A stretch of DNA of 13,843 nucleotides from the NCBI GenBank assembly GCA_937973565.1, contig CALJKQ010000071.1, forward strand, positions 1-13,843. The letters are read 5' to 3'. This document shows, piece by piece, positions 7,603 to 13,621 of this stretch; positions within the stretch are counted from its first letter, which is position 1; every line of letters starts with the position of its first letter. Made by a program: the position numbers and the translations under genes. The notes under the pieces are model-generated. The model saw nothing but the letters and a program-made list of their open reading frames with translations. It searched no databases and was not told the DNA's origin. The stretch is from an uncultured Saprospiraceae bacterium (GTDB lineage: Bacteria; Bacteroidota; Bacteroidia; Chitinophagales; Saprospiraceae).

Positions 7603-8136
7603 TTACTTACGCATCCTTATTACTTTAGCAGGCACTCCAGCTACTACAGCATATGCAGGAACATCGACAGTGACCACAGCCCCTGCTCCCACAATGGCTC
7701 CCTTACCAATGGTAACACCCGGTAAAATTATGGAGCCAACCCCCAGGTCAGCTCCATCCTCTATTACTACGGCTTTAAATTTTAATTCCTGATGCAGCAC
7801 CGGCAAATCTTCATGGCCATCATCGTGATGAGAGGTGATGATCTTGACCCCCGGTCCGATGCCTACTGCCCTGCCTATGCTGATATTTCCAGCAGCATGG
7901 ATAAAACATTGCTGGCCTATCCAGCTGCCTTCTCCTATTTGTAATTTACCCTTGAAATACCCTTTTAAAATCGTTTGGTGACCAATGTAAACATTGTCTT
8001 CTATGGCTATATTTTCCGGATGAAAGACCAACACGTCTTTTTCGATCACTACATTTTGACCCAATGCACTAAAATCGCTCAAAATGAAACTTCCATCTCC
8101 ATGCGAACGGGGTGTTCTGCCTTTATGAAATTCCAT
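7603..8136 (-). CDS. Left-handed beta-helix (hexapeptide) acyltransferase
   Basis: A 177-residue protein built of hexapeptide repeats with Ile/Val/Leu at every sixth position from about residue 22 to the end. The tail VGAGAVVTVDVPAYAVVAGVPAKVIR is the standard final coil of the LbH acetyltransferases. The loop TSHHDD (101-106), with two His residues, is the likely catalytic region, since these enzymes use a His as base. It probably acetylates the amino group installed by the aminotransferase one gene upstream, with acetyl-CoA as donor and as a trimer. That would create the N-acetyl group the amidotransferase needs. The start ATG at 8136 overlaps the aminotransferase end by 14 nt. O-acetylation of a sugar remains possible. 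Confidence 0.85.
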   Translation of the reverse strand: MEFHKGRTPRSHGDGSFILSDFSALGQNVVIEKDVLVFHPENIAIEDNVYIGHQTILKGYFKGKLQIGEGSWIGQQCFIHAAGNISIGRAVGIGPGVKIITSHHDDGHEDLPVLHQELKFKAVVIEDGADLGVGSIILPGVTIGKGAIVGAGAVVTVDVPAYAVVAGVPAKVIRMRK

Positions 8137-9247
8137 CTTTCATTACATTTATAATGATATCGGTAATCCTTTTCTGGTCTCCCTCCCCCAGATGAATGCC
8201 CAGGGGTATGGCCAGGCCATTTGTGAAAGCAAAAAGCGCATTGGAACAGGCTTCCTCCGGTATTTTATACTTTTCTTTATAATAAGTCAAATAGGGAATT
8301 GCATAAGCGCCAATATTGCTTTCTATGCCCTCTTCTTTCAATGCCAACTTAACCTGGTCTCTTTTCAGATTGTTTTCAAAAACAAGATGGTAAGTCTGGT
8401 AAGTAGCCTCACTGTTTGAAATGGGCTTGGGTAGCTGAATGCCTTCAATCTGTCCTAAAACTTCGTTATAAAATGCAGCTTGATTGTTGTTTTCAGCAAT
8501 AACATCATCCAACACAGCCAATTGTTCAGGACCCAATGCAGCCTGAAAATCTGTCATTCGATAATTAAACCCAGGCAAGACAAAATCCGGCGCAGATCCG
8601 GATAAATCGATGCCGTGGTTTCGCATTTTCCTCAATCGATCCGCTATGCCAACATCTTTTGTTACGATAGCGCCTCCTTCGCCGGTTGTAAGGATTTTTC
8701 GGGGGTGAAAACTAAAACAACCGGTAAATCCAAGAGTGCCGGCTTTTTGATGATGATAGGAAGCACCCAAAGCACAAGCTGCATCTTCGATAATAAATAG
8801 TTTATGCTTATTTGCGATAATTTCCAATTCAGCCATATTACACATCATCCCAAACTCGTGAACCGCTATTATGGCCTTAGTCCAGGCGGTTATTTTCGTG
8901 GCTATGCCAGTGGTATCCAGACAACAATCTTTTATGCATATATCAACAAAGACAGGAGTAGCTCCGGTCAATTCTACTGCATTGGCAACGGCTGTAAAGG
9001 TATAAGCCGGCACCAATACTTCATCTCCTTTTCCGATGCCGGCAGCCAACAACGATAAATGCAAAGCTGCCGTACCATTGCTTACCAGGATACAGTGGGG
9101 TATGTTGAGGTAAGCTTCCAATTGTTCCTCAAATGTCCTTACCCATTTGCCTTGAACGAGCATACCGGAATCCAGTACATCCAAAACCTGTTGAAGCGAA
9201 GTTTCAGATAAGTAGGGTTTGGATAGCCTGATCATTTCACGAGTCAT
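8123..9247 (-). CDS. DegT/DnrJ/EryC1/StrS-family sugar aminotransferase
   Basis: A 374-residue PLP-dependent fold-type I enzyme that transaminates keto sugar nucleotides. Diagnostic segments are SNGTAALHL (56-64, phosphate binding), IIEDAACALGA (152-162, with Asp155 against the PLP pyridine nitrogen), SFHPRKILTTGEGG (179-192, with Lys184 as the Schiff-base lysine) and GFNYRMTDFQAALG (226-239). Length is normal for the family. The upstream SDR gene, 4 nt away, should supply the keto sugar, and the downstream acyltransferase (14-nt overlap) should use the amine. Which carbon is aminated cannot be read from the sequence; C4 of a 4-keto sugar is the commonest case. The start is ATG at 9247, with an alternative at 9235. 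Confidence 0.9.
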   Translation of the reverse strand: MTREMIRLSKPYLSETSLQQVLDVLDSGMLVQGKWVRTFEEQLEAYLNIPHCILVSNGTAALHLSLLAAGIGKGDEVLVPAYTFTAVANAVELTGATPVFVDICIKDCCLDTTGIATKITAWTKAIIAVHEFGMMCNMAELEIIANKHKLFIIEDAACALGASYHHQKAGTLGFTGCFSFHPRKILTTGEGGAIVTKDVGIADRLRKMRNHGIDLSGSAPDFVLPGFNYRMTDFQAALGPEQLAVLDDVIAENNNQAAFYNEVLGQIEGIQLPKPISNSEATYQTYHLVFENNLKRDQVKLALKEEGIESNIGAYAIPYLTYYKEKYKIPEEACSNALFAFTNGLAIPLGIHLGEGDQKRITDIIINVMKDGIS

Positions 9248-9251
9248 TGCT

Positions 9252-10211
9252 TTAAACAGCTACCAGTTTTTTCACCCACTCAGCAGTTTTGAGTATACCC
9301 TCATCCAGCATGGTTTCTGCCCTGAATCCCAGCAGTCGATCTGCTTTTTCAACCGATGGTATCCTCAATTCAATGTCTGCAGAAAGTGGGGGTCTGAATA
9401 CAATTTTGGATCGGGAATCCAATACCTTACAAACTGTCTGGGCCAGGCCATATGTTGTGATCACTGATTTGGCATTTCCTATATTAAAGGATTCACCAAC
9501 CGCATTAGGATTGGAAATGCAAAGGATCAAACCTTCAATAAAGTCATCAATATAACACCAGGACCGAATTTGGTTCCCATCACCGTATATGAGTATATCT
9601 TCATCATTCAATGCTCTTTTGATAAAGATCTGTAAGGCGCCTTCACCAGTCTGGCCTTCACCATACACATTGAAAGGGCGAACCGTACATATAGGCAGAC
9701 CCATTTCTTTATAATAGGCATGCGCCAGGTGCTCTGCTGCCAGCTTACTCACAGCGTATGTCCACCGGGCTTCTCCGGCACTTCCCACATTGGTTGAACA
9801 ATCCTCCGTTGATTTAAAGGACATTCTGCCAAATACTTCTGATGTGGAAAAATTGACAAACCTGTCTTTAACTTTGTGTTTTACCGCTGCATCCAATGCA
9901 TTGGTTGTGCCAATGATATTGACCTTCATGGTATGGGTAGGACTCTTGATCACCGTATCTATCCCGGCTATGGCAGCAGCATGGACCACAATATCAGCCC
10001 CTTCCATGGAGGCTTCGAGGTGTTCGTAATCCATAACAGATCCTCGTATCACATTCACATTGGGGTGCAAACTCAGATCTGTATAAGAAAGGGTATCTCT
10101 GTAAAAATTATCATACACAGTGATAAAATTATTGTTAACCAATTCTCTAATCAAACGATTGGCAATGAAGCCGGCACCACCTGTAATAAAAATATGTTTA
10201 TCCTTAACCAT
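9252..10211 (-). CDS. Extended SDR nucleotide-sugar dehydratase/epimerase family
   Basis: A 319-residue extended short-chain dehydrogenase/reductase. The frame opens at GTG 10217, but ATG at 10211 is preferred because it places the Rossmann motif ITGGAGFIA near residues 9-17. Other motifs are STSEVFG (122-128), the catalytic pair YAVSK (152-156), RPFNVYG (178-184) and GDGNQIRSWCYIDD (210-223). The Glu next to the catalytic Ser/Thr is typical of 4,6-dehydratases and UDP-glucuronate decarboxylases; simple 4-epimerases usually have SSSAVYG-like sequences. It probably makes the 4-keto sugar used by the next enzyme. It is the first gene of the cluster, behind a promoter with a direct-repeat array. 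The substrate is not determined. Confidence 0.85.
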   Translation of the reverse strand: MVKDKHIFITGGAGFIANRLIRELVNNNFITVYDNFYRDTLSYTDLSLHPNVNVIRGSVMDYEHLEASMEGADIVVHAAAIAGIDTVIKSPTHTMKVNIIGTTNALDAAVKHKVKDRFVNFSTSEVFGRMSFKSTEDCSTNVGSAGEARWTYAVSKLAAEHLAHAYYKEMGLPICTVRPFNVYGEGQTGEGALQIFIKRALNDEDILIYGDGNQIRSWCYIDDFIEGLILCISNPNAVGESFNIGNAKSVITTYGLAQTVCKVLDSRSKIVFRPPLSADIELRIPSVEKADRLLGFRAETMLDEGILKTAEWVKKLVAV

Positions 10212-10243
10212 ATACACTTTATATTTAATTGTAATATAAAGTA

Positions 10244-10251
10244 CAAACTTA
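10244..10251 (-). promoter_or_regulatory. -7 promoter box of the sugar cluster
   Basis: The minus strand reads TAAGTTTG, a full match to TAnnTTTG. It would place transcription start about 25-30 nt upstream of the SDR ATG (10211). At the expected -33 position there is no TTTG. The sequence there belongs to the last CTAAT repeat, which suggests an activator-dependent promoter. Confidence 0.55.
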
Positions 10252-10272
10252 CACCTATACCCATCTTAAGTC

Positions 10273-10321
10273 ATTAGACTACCATTAGATGTATATTAGG
10301 TTTCAATTAGAAAAAAATTAA
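10273..10321 (-). promoter_or_regulatory. 11-bp-phased CTAAT direct repeats (candidate OmpR-type operator)
   Basis: On the minus strand CTAAT occurs four times, at 10310-10306, 10299-10295, 10288-10284 and 10277-10273, with starts exactly 11 bp apart. A fifth copy with one mismatch (TTAAT, 10321-10317) continues the phase. The intervening 6 bp differ, so this is not a simple tandem duplication. Repeats at one helical turn are the classic target layout for OmpR/PhoB winged-helix dimers. The array ends 21 nt upstream of the -7 box of the sugar cluster and begins just after the stop codon of the adjacent histidine kinase gene. Confidence 0.6.
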
Positions 10322-10328
10322 AATAGGA

Positions 10329-11696
10329 TTAAACAACGAAGGGAAACGAAATTTTAAAGACGGATCCCTGACCTAGCGCCGAGGAAACGGATAATTGCCC
10401 CCCATGGAGTTCCACAATTTTTTGGGTCAATGCCAAACCTATGCCATAACCTGAAATAAACTGCGAATTCTGGCCTCTGTAAAAGGGTTGGAAGATCTTT
10501 TCAATATCTTCTTTGTGAATGCCTATGCCCCGGTCTTTAAATTCAATATATATATTCTTATGATCACAGTATAAGCCGATGGTTACCTTCTGGTCTTCTG
10601 AAAACTTACTGCCATTATCAATCAGGTTGTTAAAAGAGATGGCCAAAAGCTGATCATTTCCCAATATTTTAAGCTGGTTTTCATCTTCGGGCAGGTTATC
10701 AAAATTGAGTTCAAATAAGCCGTTGGGACGGATCAATTTTGCATTTTGATAGGCTTCAACCAAAAGTTCGTCTATTCTTACCATTTTGAAATCTGCCGAT
10801 GATTTTTCAAAGCTGATTCTGGCCAATTCAAGCAAGCCATTCGACAACTTGCTCAATTTTTTCAGTTCCTTAGACAAAGATTGTATTACTTCTTTGTACT
10901 TATCCTTATCTCTCTCCTGCATCAAGGTATAATCAAGCTCTGTCACCATTACAGTAAAGGGAGTCCTCAATTCGTGGGCAGCATGGGCTACAAATTCTCT
11001 TTGAAGTATAAAGGCATCTTCAATGCGTTGCAGCATTTCATTAAAAGTGATGGCCATTTGGGCTATTTCATCTTTCCGGTTACCCTCATTCACCCGCTGA
11101 TTCAAGTTGTTGACCGTAATGGTTTTTACCTGATTGATAACATTGCTGATGGGTCGCAGCGCACGCATTGCAAAAATAAAACCAAAAAAAACCGTGGTCA
11201 AAAGACTTACTGTAAAGCCAACAGCCAAGACAATCTTTAAGTTACGCATTTTTGCAAGACCGTACTTATCAAAGGCGGAAACAAAAATGATGTAATTTTC
11301 TCCTTTATTAACAACCAATAAACCCAAACCTTCTCTTTCTCCATCTTTGTATTCTAGTCTTTTTTGAGCTAAAATGCGGGGTATCAGATATAATTTAGGA
11401 CTGACGGTCGAATCTGAAATATTGGCATATACCTGCGTACTGTCCTCTTGATATATCCGCAGATTTTCATTGTATAGTGACAAGGTGTTTTTATCGATGA
11501 TCCTTAGGAGATCTGCTGAAACCTCATCCACATTCAGCAACAACTGGGCTGTAGACCTTGCCCTGTTTTCCAATCGAGAATAGTAGTCTTTGGATCTGTA
11601 GGAGGACGAAAAATAAAAGATAGCGGCCGAGAACAAGGCCAGAATTACAAAAACAAAAAGGGAAAACTGAAGCAGCAGCTTGTTCCGGATATTCAA
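10329..11696 (-). CDS. Membrane sensor histidine kinase
   Basis: A 455-residue HisKA-type kinase. Membrane helices at about 8-30 and 153-177 flank a ~120-residue periplasmic sensor region with no domain I recognise. A HAMP linker follows (about 178-230, including ALRPISNV). The H-box FVAHAAHELRTP (235-246) carries His241, the predicted phosphorylation site. The ATPase part has the N-box around NNLIDNGSKFS (356-366), G1 DRGIGI (388-393), F-box IFQPFYRG (401-408) and G2 GYGIGLAL (416-423). The start is TTG at 11696, whose TTGA overlaps the response-regulator stop; no in-frame ATG is close by. It would phosphorylate the regulator encoded just upstream. The signal sensed is unknown. Confidence 0.9.
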   Translation of the reverse strand: MNIRNKLLLQFSLFVFVILALFSAAIFYFSSSYRSKDYYSRLENRARSTAQLLLNVDEVSADLLRIIDKNTLSLYNENLRIYQEDSTQVYANISDSTVSPKLYLIPRILAQKRLEYKDGEREGLGLLVVNKGENYIIFVSAFDKYGLAKMRNLKIVLAVGFTVSLLTTVFFGFIFAMRALRPISNVINQVKTITVNNLNQRVNEGNRKDEIAQMAITFNEMLQRIEDAFILQREFVAHAAHELRTPFTVMVTELDYTLMQERDKDKYKEVIQSLSKELKKLSKLSNGLLELARISFEKSSADFKMVRIDELLVEAYQNAKLIRPNGLFELNFDNLPEDENQLKILGNDQLLAISFNNLIDNGSKFSEDQKVTIGLYCDHKNIYIEFKDRGIGIHKEDIEKIFQPFYRGQNSQFISGYGIGLALTQKIVELHGGQLSVSSALGQGSVFKISFPFVV

Positions 11697-12388
11697 CTCT
11701 CTTCGTTTTGCGATTTTACATAATATCCCATGCCCACCCTTGTATGAATCAATTTTTCATCAAAATCACGGTCTATCTTTTTTCTCAAATAATTAATATA
11801 TACATCCACATAGTTAGTACCTGTATCAAAATTGAGATTCCATATTTTATCAGAAATGTCTGCCCTGGAAAAAACTTCACCGGGACTACCGGCCAATAAT
11901 TCCAATAGTGTATATTCTTTTGCTGTAAGTTCTATCACATGACCTTGCCGACTGACCGTTTTGCTGGTCTTGTTGATCACCAAATCAGCAATCTTAATGA
12001 TGTTTTGCTCTTTTTTCTCAATGTAGGCTGTGCGCTTGAGAATCACTCTGATCCTGGCCAATAGTTCATCAAATTCAAAAGGCTTGGTCAGGTAATCATC
12101 GGCTCCTGCATCAAAGCCTGCCAGCTTATTGTGCGGAGACGCCATGGATGTAAGCATGATAACAGGAATATTATTGTCAAACTTTCTGATTTCTTTGCAA
12201 AGGTCATAACCATTAATCAGCGGAAGATTAATATCGAGTATTATGAGGTCATATTTATTTTTTAATACCATCTCACGACCCAGGTAGCCATCGTGGACAG
12301 CTTCCGCATCCATGCCATTTTCCTTTAAACCGGCGACCAATAAGGCAGCAAGCCTGGTCTCATCCTCAACAATTAAAATCTTTTTCAC
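11693..12388 (-). CDS. OmpR/PhoB-family response regulator
   Basis: A 231-residue DNA-binding response regulator. The receiver domain (1-115) has the acidic pocket Glu8-Asp9, phosphoacceptor Asp52 in LIILDINLP, switch Thr80 in IMLTS and Lys102 in TKPF. The C-terminal winged-helix domain (about 135-228) carries the family pattern VIELTAKEYTLLELL, then NYVDVYINYLRKKID and IHTRVGMGYYV at the wing. The start is GTG at 12388, supported by the canonical MKKILIVEDE opening. It shares 4 nt with the kinase gene. Members of this family bind direct repeats at 10-11-bp spacing, and such an array lies downstream of the kinase gene, before the sugar cluster. That target is inferred and not shown. Confidence 0.92.
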   Translation of the reverse strand: MKKILIVEDETRLAALLVAGLKENGMDAEAVHDGYLGREMVLKNKYDLIILDINLPLINGYDLCKEIRKFDNNIPVIMLTSMASPHNKLAGFDAGADDYLTKPFEFDELLARIRVILKRTAYIEKKEQNIIKIADLVINKTSKTVSRQGHVIELTAKEYTLLELLAGSPGEVFSRADISDKIWNLNFDTGTNYVDVYINYLRKKIDRDFDEKLIHTRVGMGYYVKSQNEES

Positions 12389-12401
12389 TTATCCACTTAT
12401 C
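12386..12401 (-). repeat. Tandem 8-bp duplication at the regulator start codon
   Basis: The minus strand reads GATAAGTG twice in perfect tandem. The second copy contains the GTG start of the response regulator at its end. The first copy contains another GTG, 8 nt upstream and out of frame. It could affect translation initiation, or be a slippage product. Confidence 0.4.
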
Positions 12402-12412
12402 TGATTAATCCC

Positions 12413-12430
12413 ATCACCTTCCCCGGTGAT
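12413..12430. promoter_or_regulatory. Inverted repeat in the leader of the two-component operon
   Basis: ATCACC (12413-12418) and GGTGAT (12425-12430) are perfect complements around a TTCCCC spacer. The repeat lies in the predicted ~55-nt leader of the response-regulator transcript. It could be a small RNA hairpin or a repressor site. Confidence 0.35.
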
Positions 12431-12449
12431 TTGTCCTGAAACAATTTAG

Positions 12450-12480
12450 CAAAATTATCTTTTTTTCATTATCCATCAAA
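12450..12480 (-). promoter_or_regulatory. Promoter of the response regulator/kinase operon
   Basis: The minus strand has TTTG (12480-12477), a 19-bp spacer and TAATTTTG (12457-12450). This matches the Bacteroidota consensus TTTG-N19-21-TAnnTTTG at full score. Transcription would start near 12443 and leave a leader of about 55 nt. A second TAATTTTG (12484-12477) overlaps the -33 box but has no well-spaced partner. Confidence 0.6.
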
Positions 12481-12586
12481 ATTATTCTATATTAAACAAA
12501 TTCATTATCAAAGTATTAAATATTTTATTTGGATATCAAACGTATAACGCCTTCTAAACACCACCCCCTCTAAGTTAAAGGCAATC

Positions 12587-12598
12587 AAAAGTACTTTT
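12587..12598. promoter_or_regulatory. Perfect 12-bp palindrome AAAAGTACTTTT
   Basis: A self-complementary 12-mer in the middle of the divergent intergenic region. It could be a dimeric regulator site. AT-rich sequence makes chance occurrence fairly likely. Confidence 0.25.
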
Positions 12599-12746
12599 CA
12601 GATATAAATGACTTTTTTCACCTATCTACCCTCATAGGACTGCATGTTAAAACAAGCTTAAATAGCTACAGAAACTCACCGAATTTCAGATTTTTATACT
12701 AAATAGGCGCGAAATTCAAACTTTAATTCTATTTTTAATGAAATTA

Positions 12747-12773
12747 TTGAATTTAAATTCCATTTTACTTTTG
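12747..12773 (+). promoter_or_regulatory. Promoter of the glsB-like gene with embedded palindrome
   Basis: TTG at 12747-12749 and TACTTTTG at 12766-12773 form a Bacteroidota-type promoter with a 16-bp spacer, slightly short. Transcription would start about 35-40 nt before ATG 12817. The spacer contains the perfect palindrome GAATTTAAATTC (12749-12760), a position where a bound dimer would block or modulate RNA polymerase. Confidence 0.45.
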
Positions 12774-12816
12774 AAATACACCCTCTGAATATTTTTCACT
12801 CACAAATACACTACAC

Positions 12817-13062
12817 ATGGGACTTTTTGGCTTTTTAATCGTAGGTGCAATCTCCGGCTGGCTGGCCGGTCAATTCTGGAAAGGTAGCGGCTTTGGCTTG
12901 TTGGGCAATCTGATCGTAGGCATCATTGGCGGACTGGTCGGTGGTTGGCTGGCCGGTAAACTTGGCTTTTTTGGCAATGGCATGATTTATCGCATCGTCG
13001 TCTCCGCATGCGGTGCCTGGCTGCTCTTGTACTTGTTGAGCCTGGTGAATAAAGAAAAATAA
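12817..13062 (+). CDS. GlsB/YeaQ/YmgE-family small membrane protein
   Basis: An 81-residue, Gly-rich, very hydrophobic protein of the family also called transglycosylase-associated proteins. Membrane segments lie at about 3-21, 27-52 and 56-77. Glycine-zipper patterns (VGAISGWLAGQ, VGIIGGLVGGWLAGKLG) are the family signature. It belongs in the inner membrane. Relatives are linked to general stress responses in several bacteria, but the biochemical role is not established and the transglycosylase name should not be taken as an activity. It is the only complete gene on the plus strand and is transcribed away from the two-component system. ATG at 12817 gives the usual family length. Confidence 0.9.
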   Translation: MGLFGFLIVGAISGWLAGQFWKGSGFGLLGNLIVGIIGGLVGGWLAGKLGFFGNGMIYRIVVSACGAWLLLYLLSLVNKEK

Positions 13063-13086
13063 AAAATCAAAGCCGGTTAAAAATAT

Positions 13087-13119
13087 AAAGGTCGCCATCC
13101 CATGGGTTAGCGACCTTTT
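13087..13119. terminator. Intrinsic terminator between convergent genes
   Basis: AAAGGTCGC (13087-13095) pairs perfectly with GCGACCTTT (13110-13118) around a 14-nt loop that itself contains the palindrome CCCATGGG. A short T-run follows on the plus strand and A-rich sequence precedes it. It lies 24 nt after the glsB-like stop and 20 nt before the end of the minus-strand T9SS gene, so it may work in both directions. Confidence 0.75.
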
Positions 13120-13138
13120 ATGTCTATGGACTAGCTTA

Positions 13139-13621
13139 TTACAATTGAATCAATTTCATTCTGACCTCTCCCCGGTTGACATCTATGATATACATTCCCG
13201 CTGGTAAGGGTTCTGAAATTTGGGCAGATCCGGATTTTTTAATCAGCCTGCCGCTCAAATCATAAACATCAATAGTATAGACTGTGCCGGAAGTAACAAC
13301 TGTAAAGCCATTGACCGCGGGATTGGGCACTATCTTCCATTCACTGTCTGCCACTTCTTCATCTACCGCCGTTGTACATACATTGGCCTTGCCATAGCTG
13401 GGGCTCATAAACACAAAGCTTCCAATGCCATTGGCACAACGCCCCATTGAAATATCTGCTGTTTGGGCTCCGAAAGTGGTTTGATCCACTATGCTGCCAT
13501 CACCGTTGAGCAATTGGATTTCTTCTCCACTTGCCGAGAGTTTAAAGTTGGCATGCAGCCCTTCGGTAATGTTGCCGTCTTCATCCGCCCAAATGGTAAG
13601 GTAATTTTTTTTCTTGATCAA
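13139..13621 (-). pseudogene. Truncated lamin-tail/T9SS-sorted secreted protein (C-terminal part)
   Basis: The frame encodes the last ~155 residues of a secreted protein. Residues 7-81 (YLTIWADEDG, LHANFKLSASGEE, TTFGAQTADISMGRCANG) match the lamin-tail domain common in Bacteroidota surface proteins, but its first strands are missing. Residues 96-160 (KIVPNPAVNGF, IDVYDLSGRLIK, PLPAGMYIIDV, MKLIQL) are a type A type IX secretion sorting domain. There is no signal peptide. The open frame starts just after a TAG near 13,650, and the nominal TTG start at 13621 sits in a Lys-rich stretch unrelated to the domain. The sequence upstream is a different gene in another frame, so the 5' part has been lost or the contig is misjoined. 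Confidence 0.75.

Larger units (their letters stand above)
12389..12816. other. 428-nt divergent AT-rich intergenic region
   Basis: It separates the minus-strand two-component genes from the plus-strand glsB-like gene. I see no convincing gene or tRNA in it. It holds a well-spaced minus-strand promoter (12450-12480), a plus-strand promoter candidate (12747-12773), an ATCACC/GGTGAT inverted repeat (12413-12430), two perfect 12-bp palindromes (12587-12598 and 12749-12760) and a GAATTTC/GAAATTC inverted pair (12681-12687 and 12711-12717). About 100 nt (12490-12586) contain nothing I can interpret. Confidence 0.6.

Noticed and set aside
9876..10277. 133-codon plus-strand open frame
   Set aside because: Antisense to the SDR gene and its promoter; it would run through the -7 box, and the SDR frame has all catalytic motifs.
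10273..10321. CRISPR-like or VNTR repeat
   Set aside because: Units are only 5 bp conserved in an 11-bp period with fully different linkers, which fits a transcription-factor site array and not CRISPR or tandem duplication.
12835..13098. 87-codon minus-strand open frame opposite the glsB-like gene
   Set aside because: The plus-strand frame has the glycine-zipper family signature, a promoter and a terminator; the minus frame is its shadow.
13605..13612. Simple sequencing frameshift in an A8 run creating two frames from one gene
   Set aside because: Correcting the frame would give about 75 residues of M13 peptidase joined to an incomplete lamin-tail domain, which is not a sensible protein; a chimeric junction fits better.
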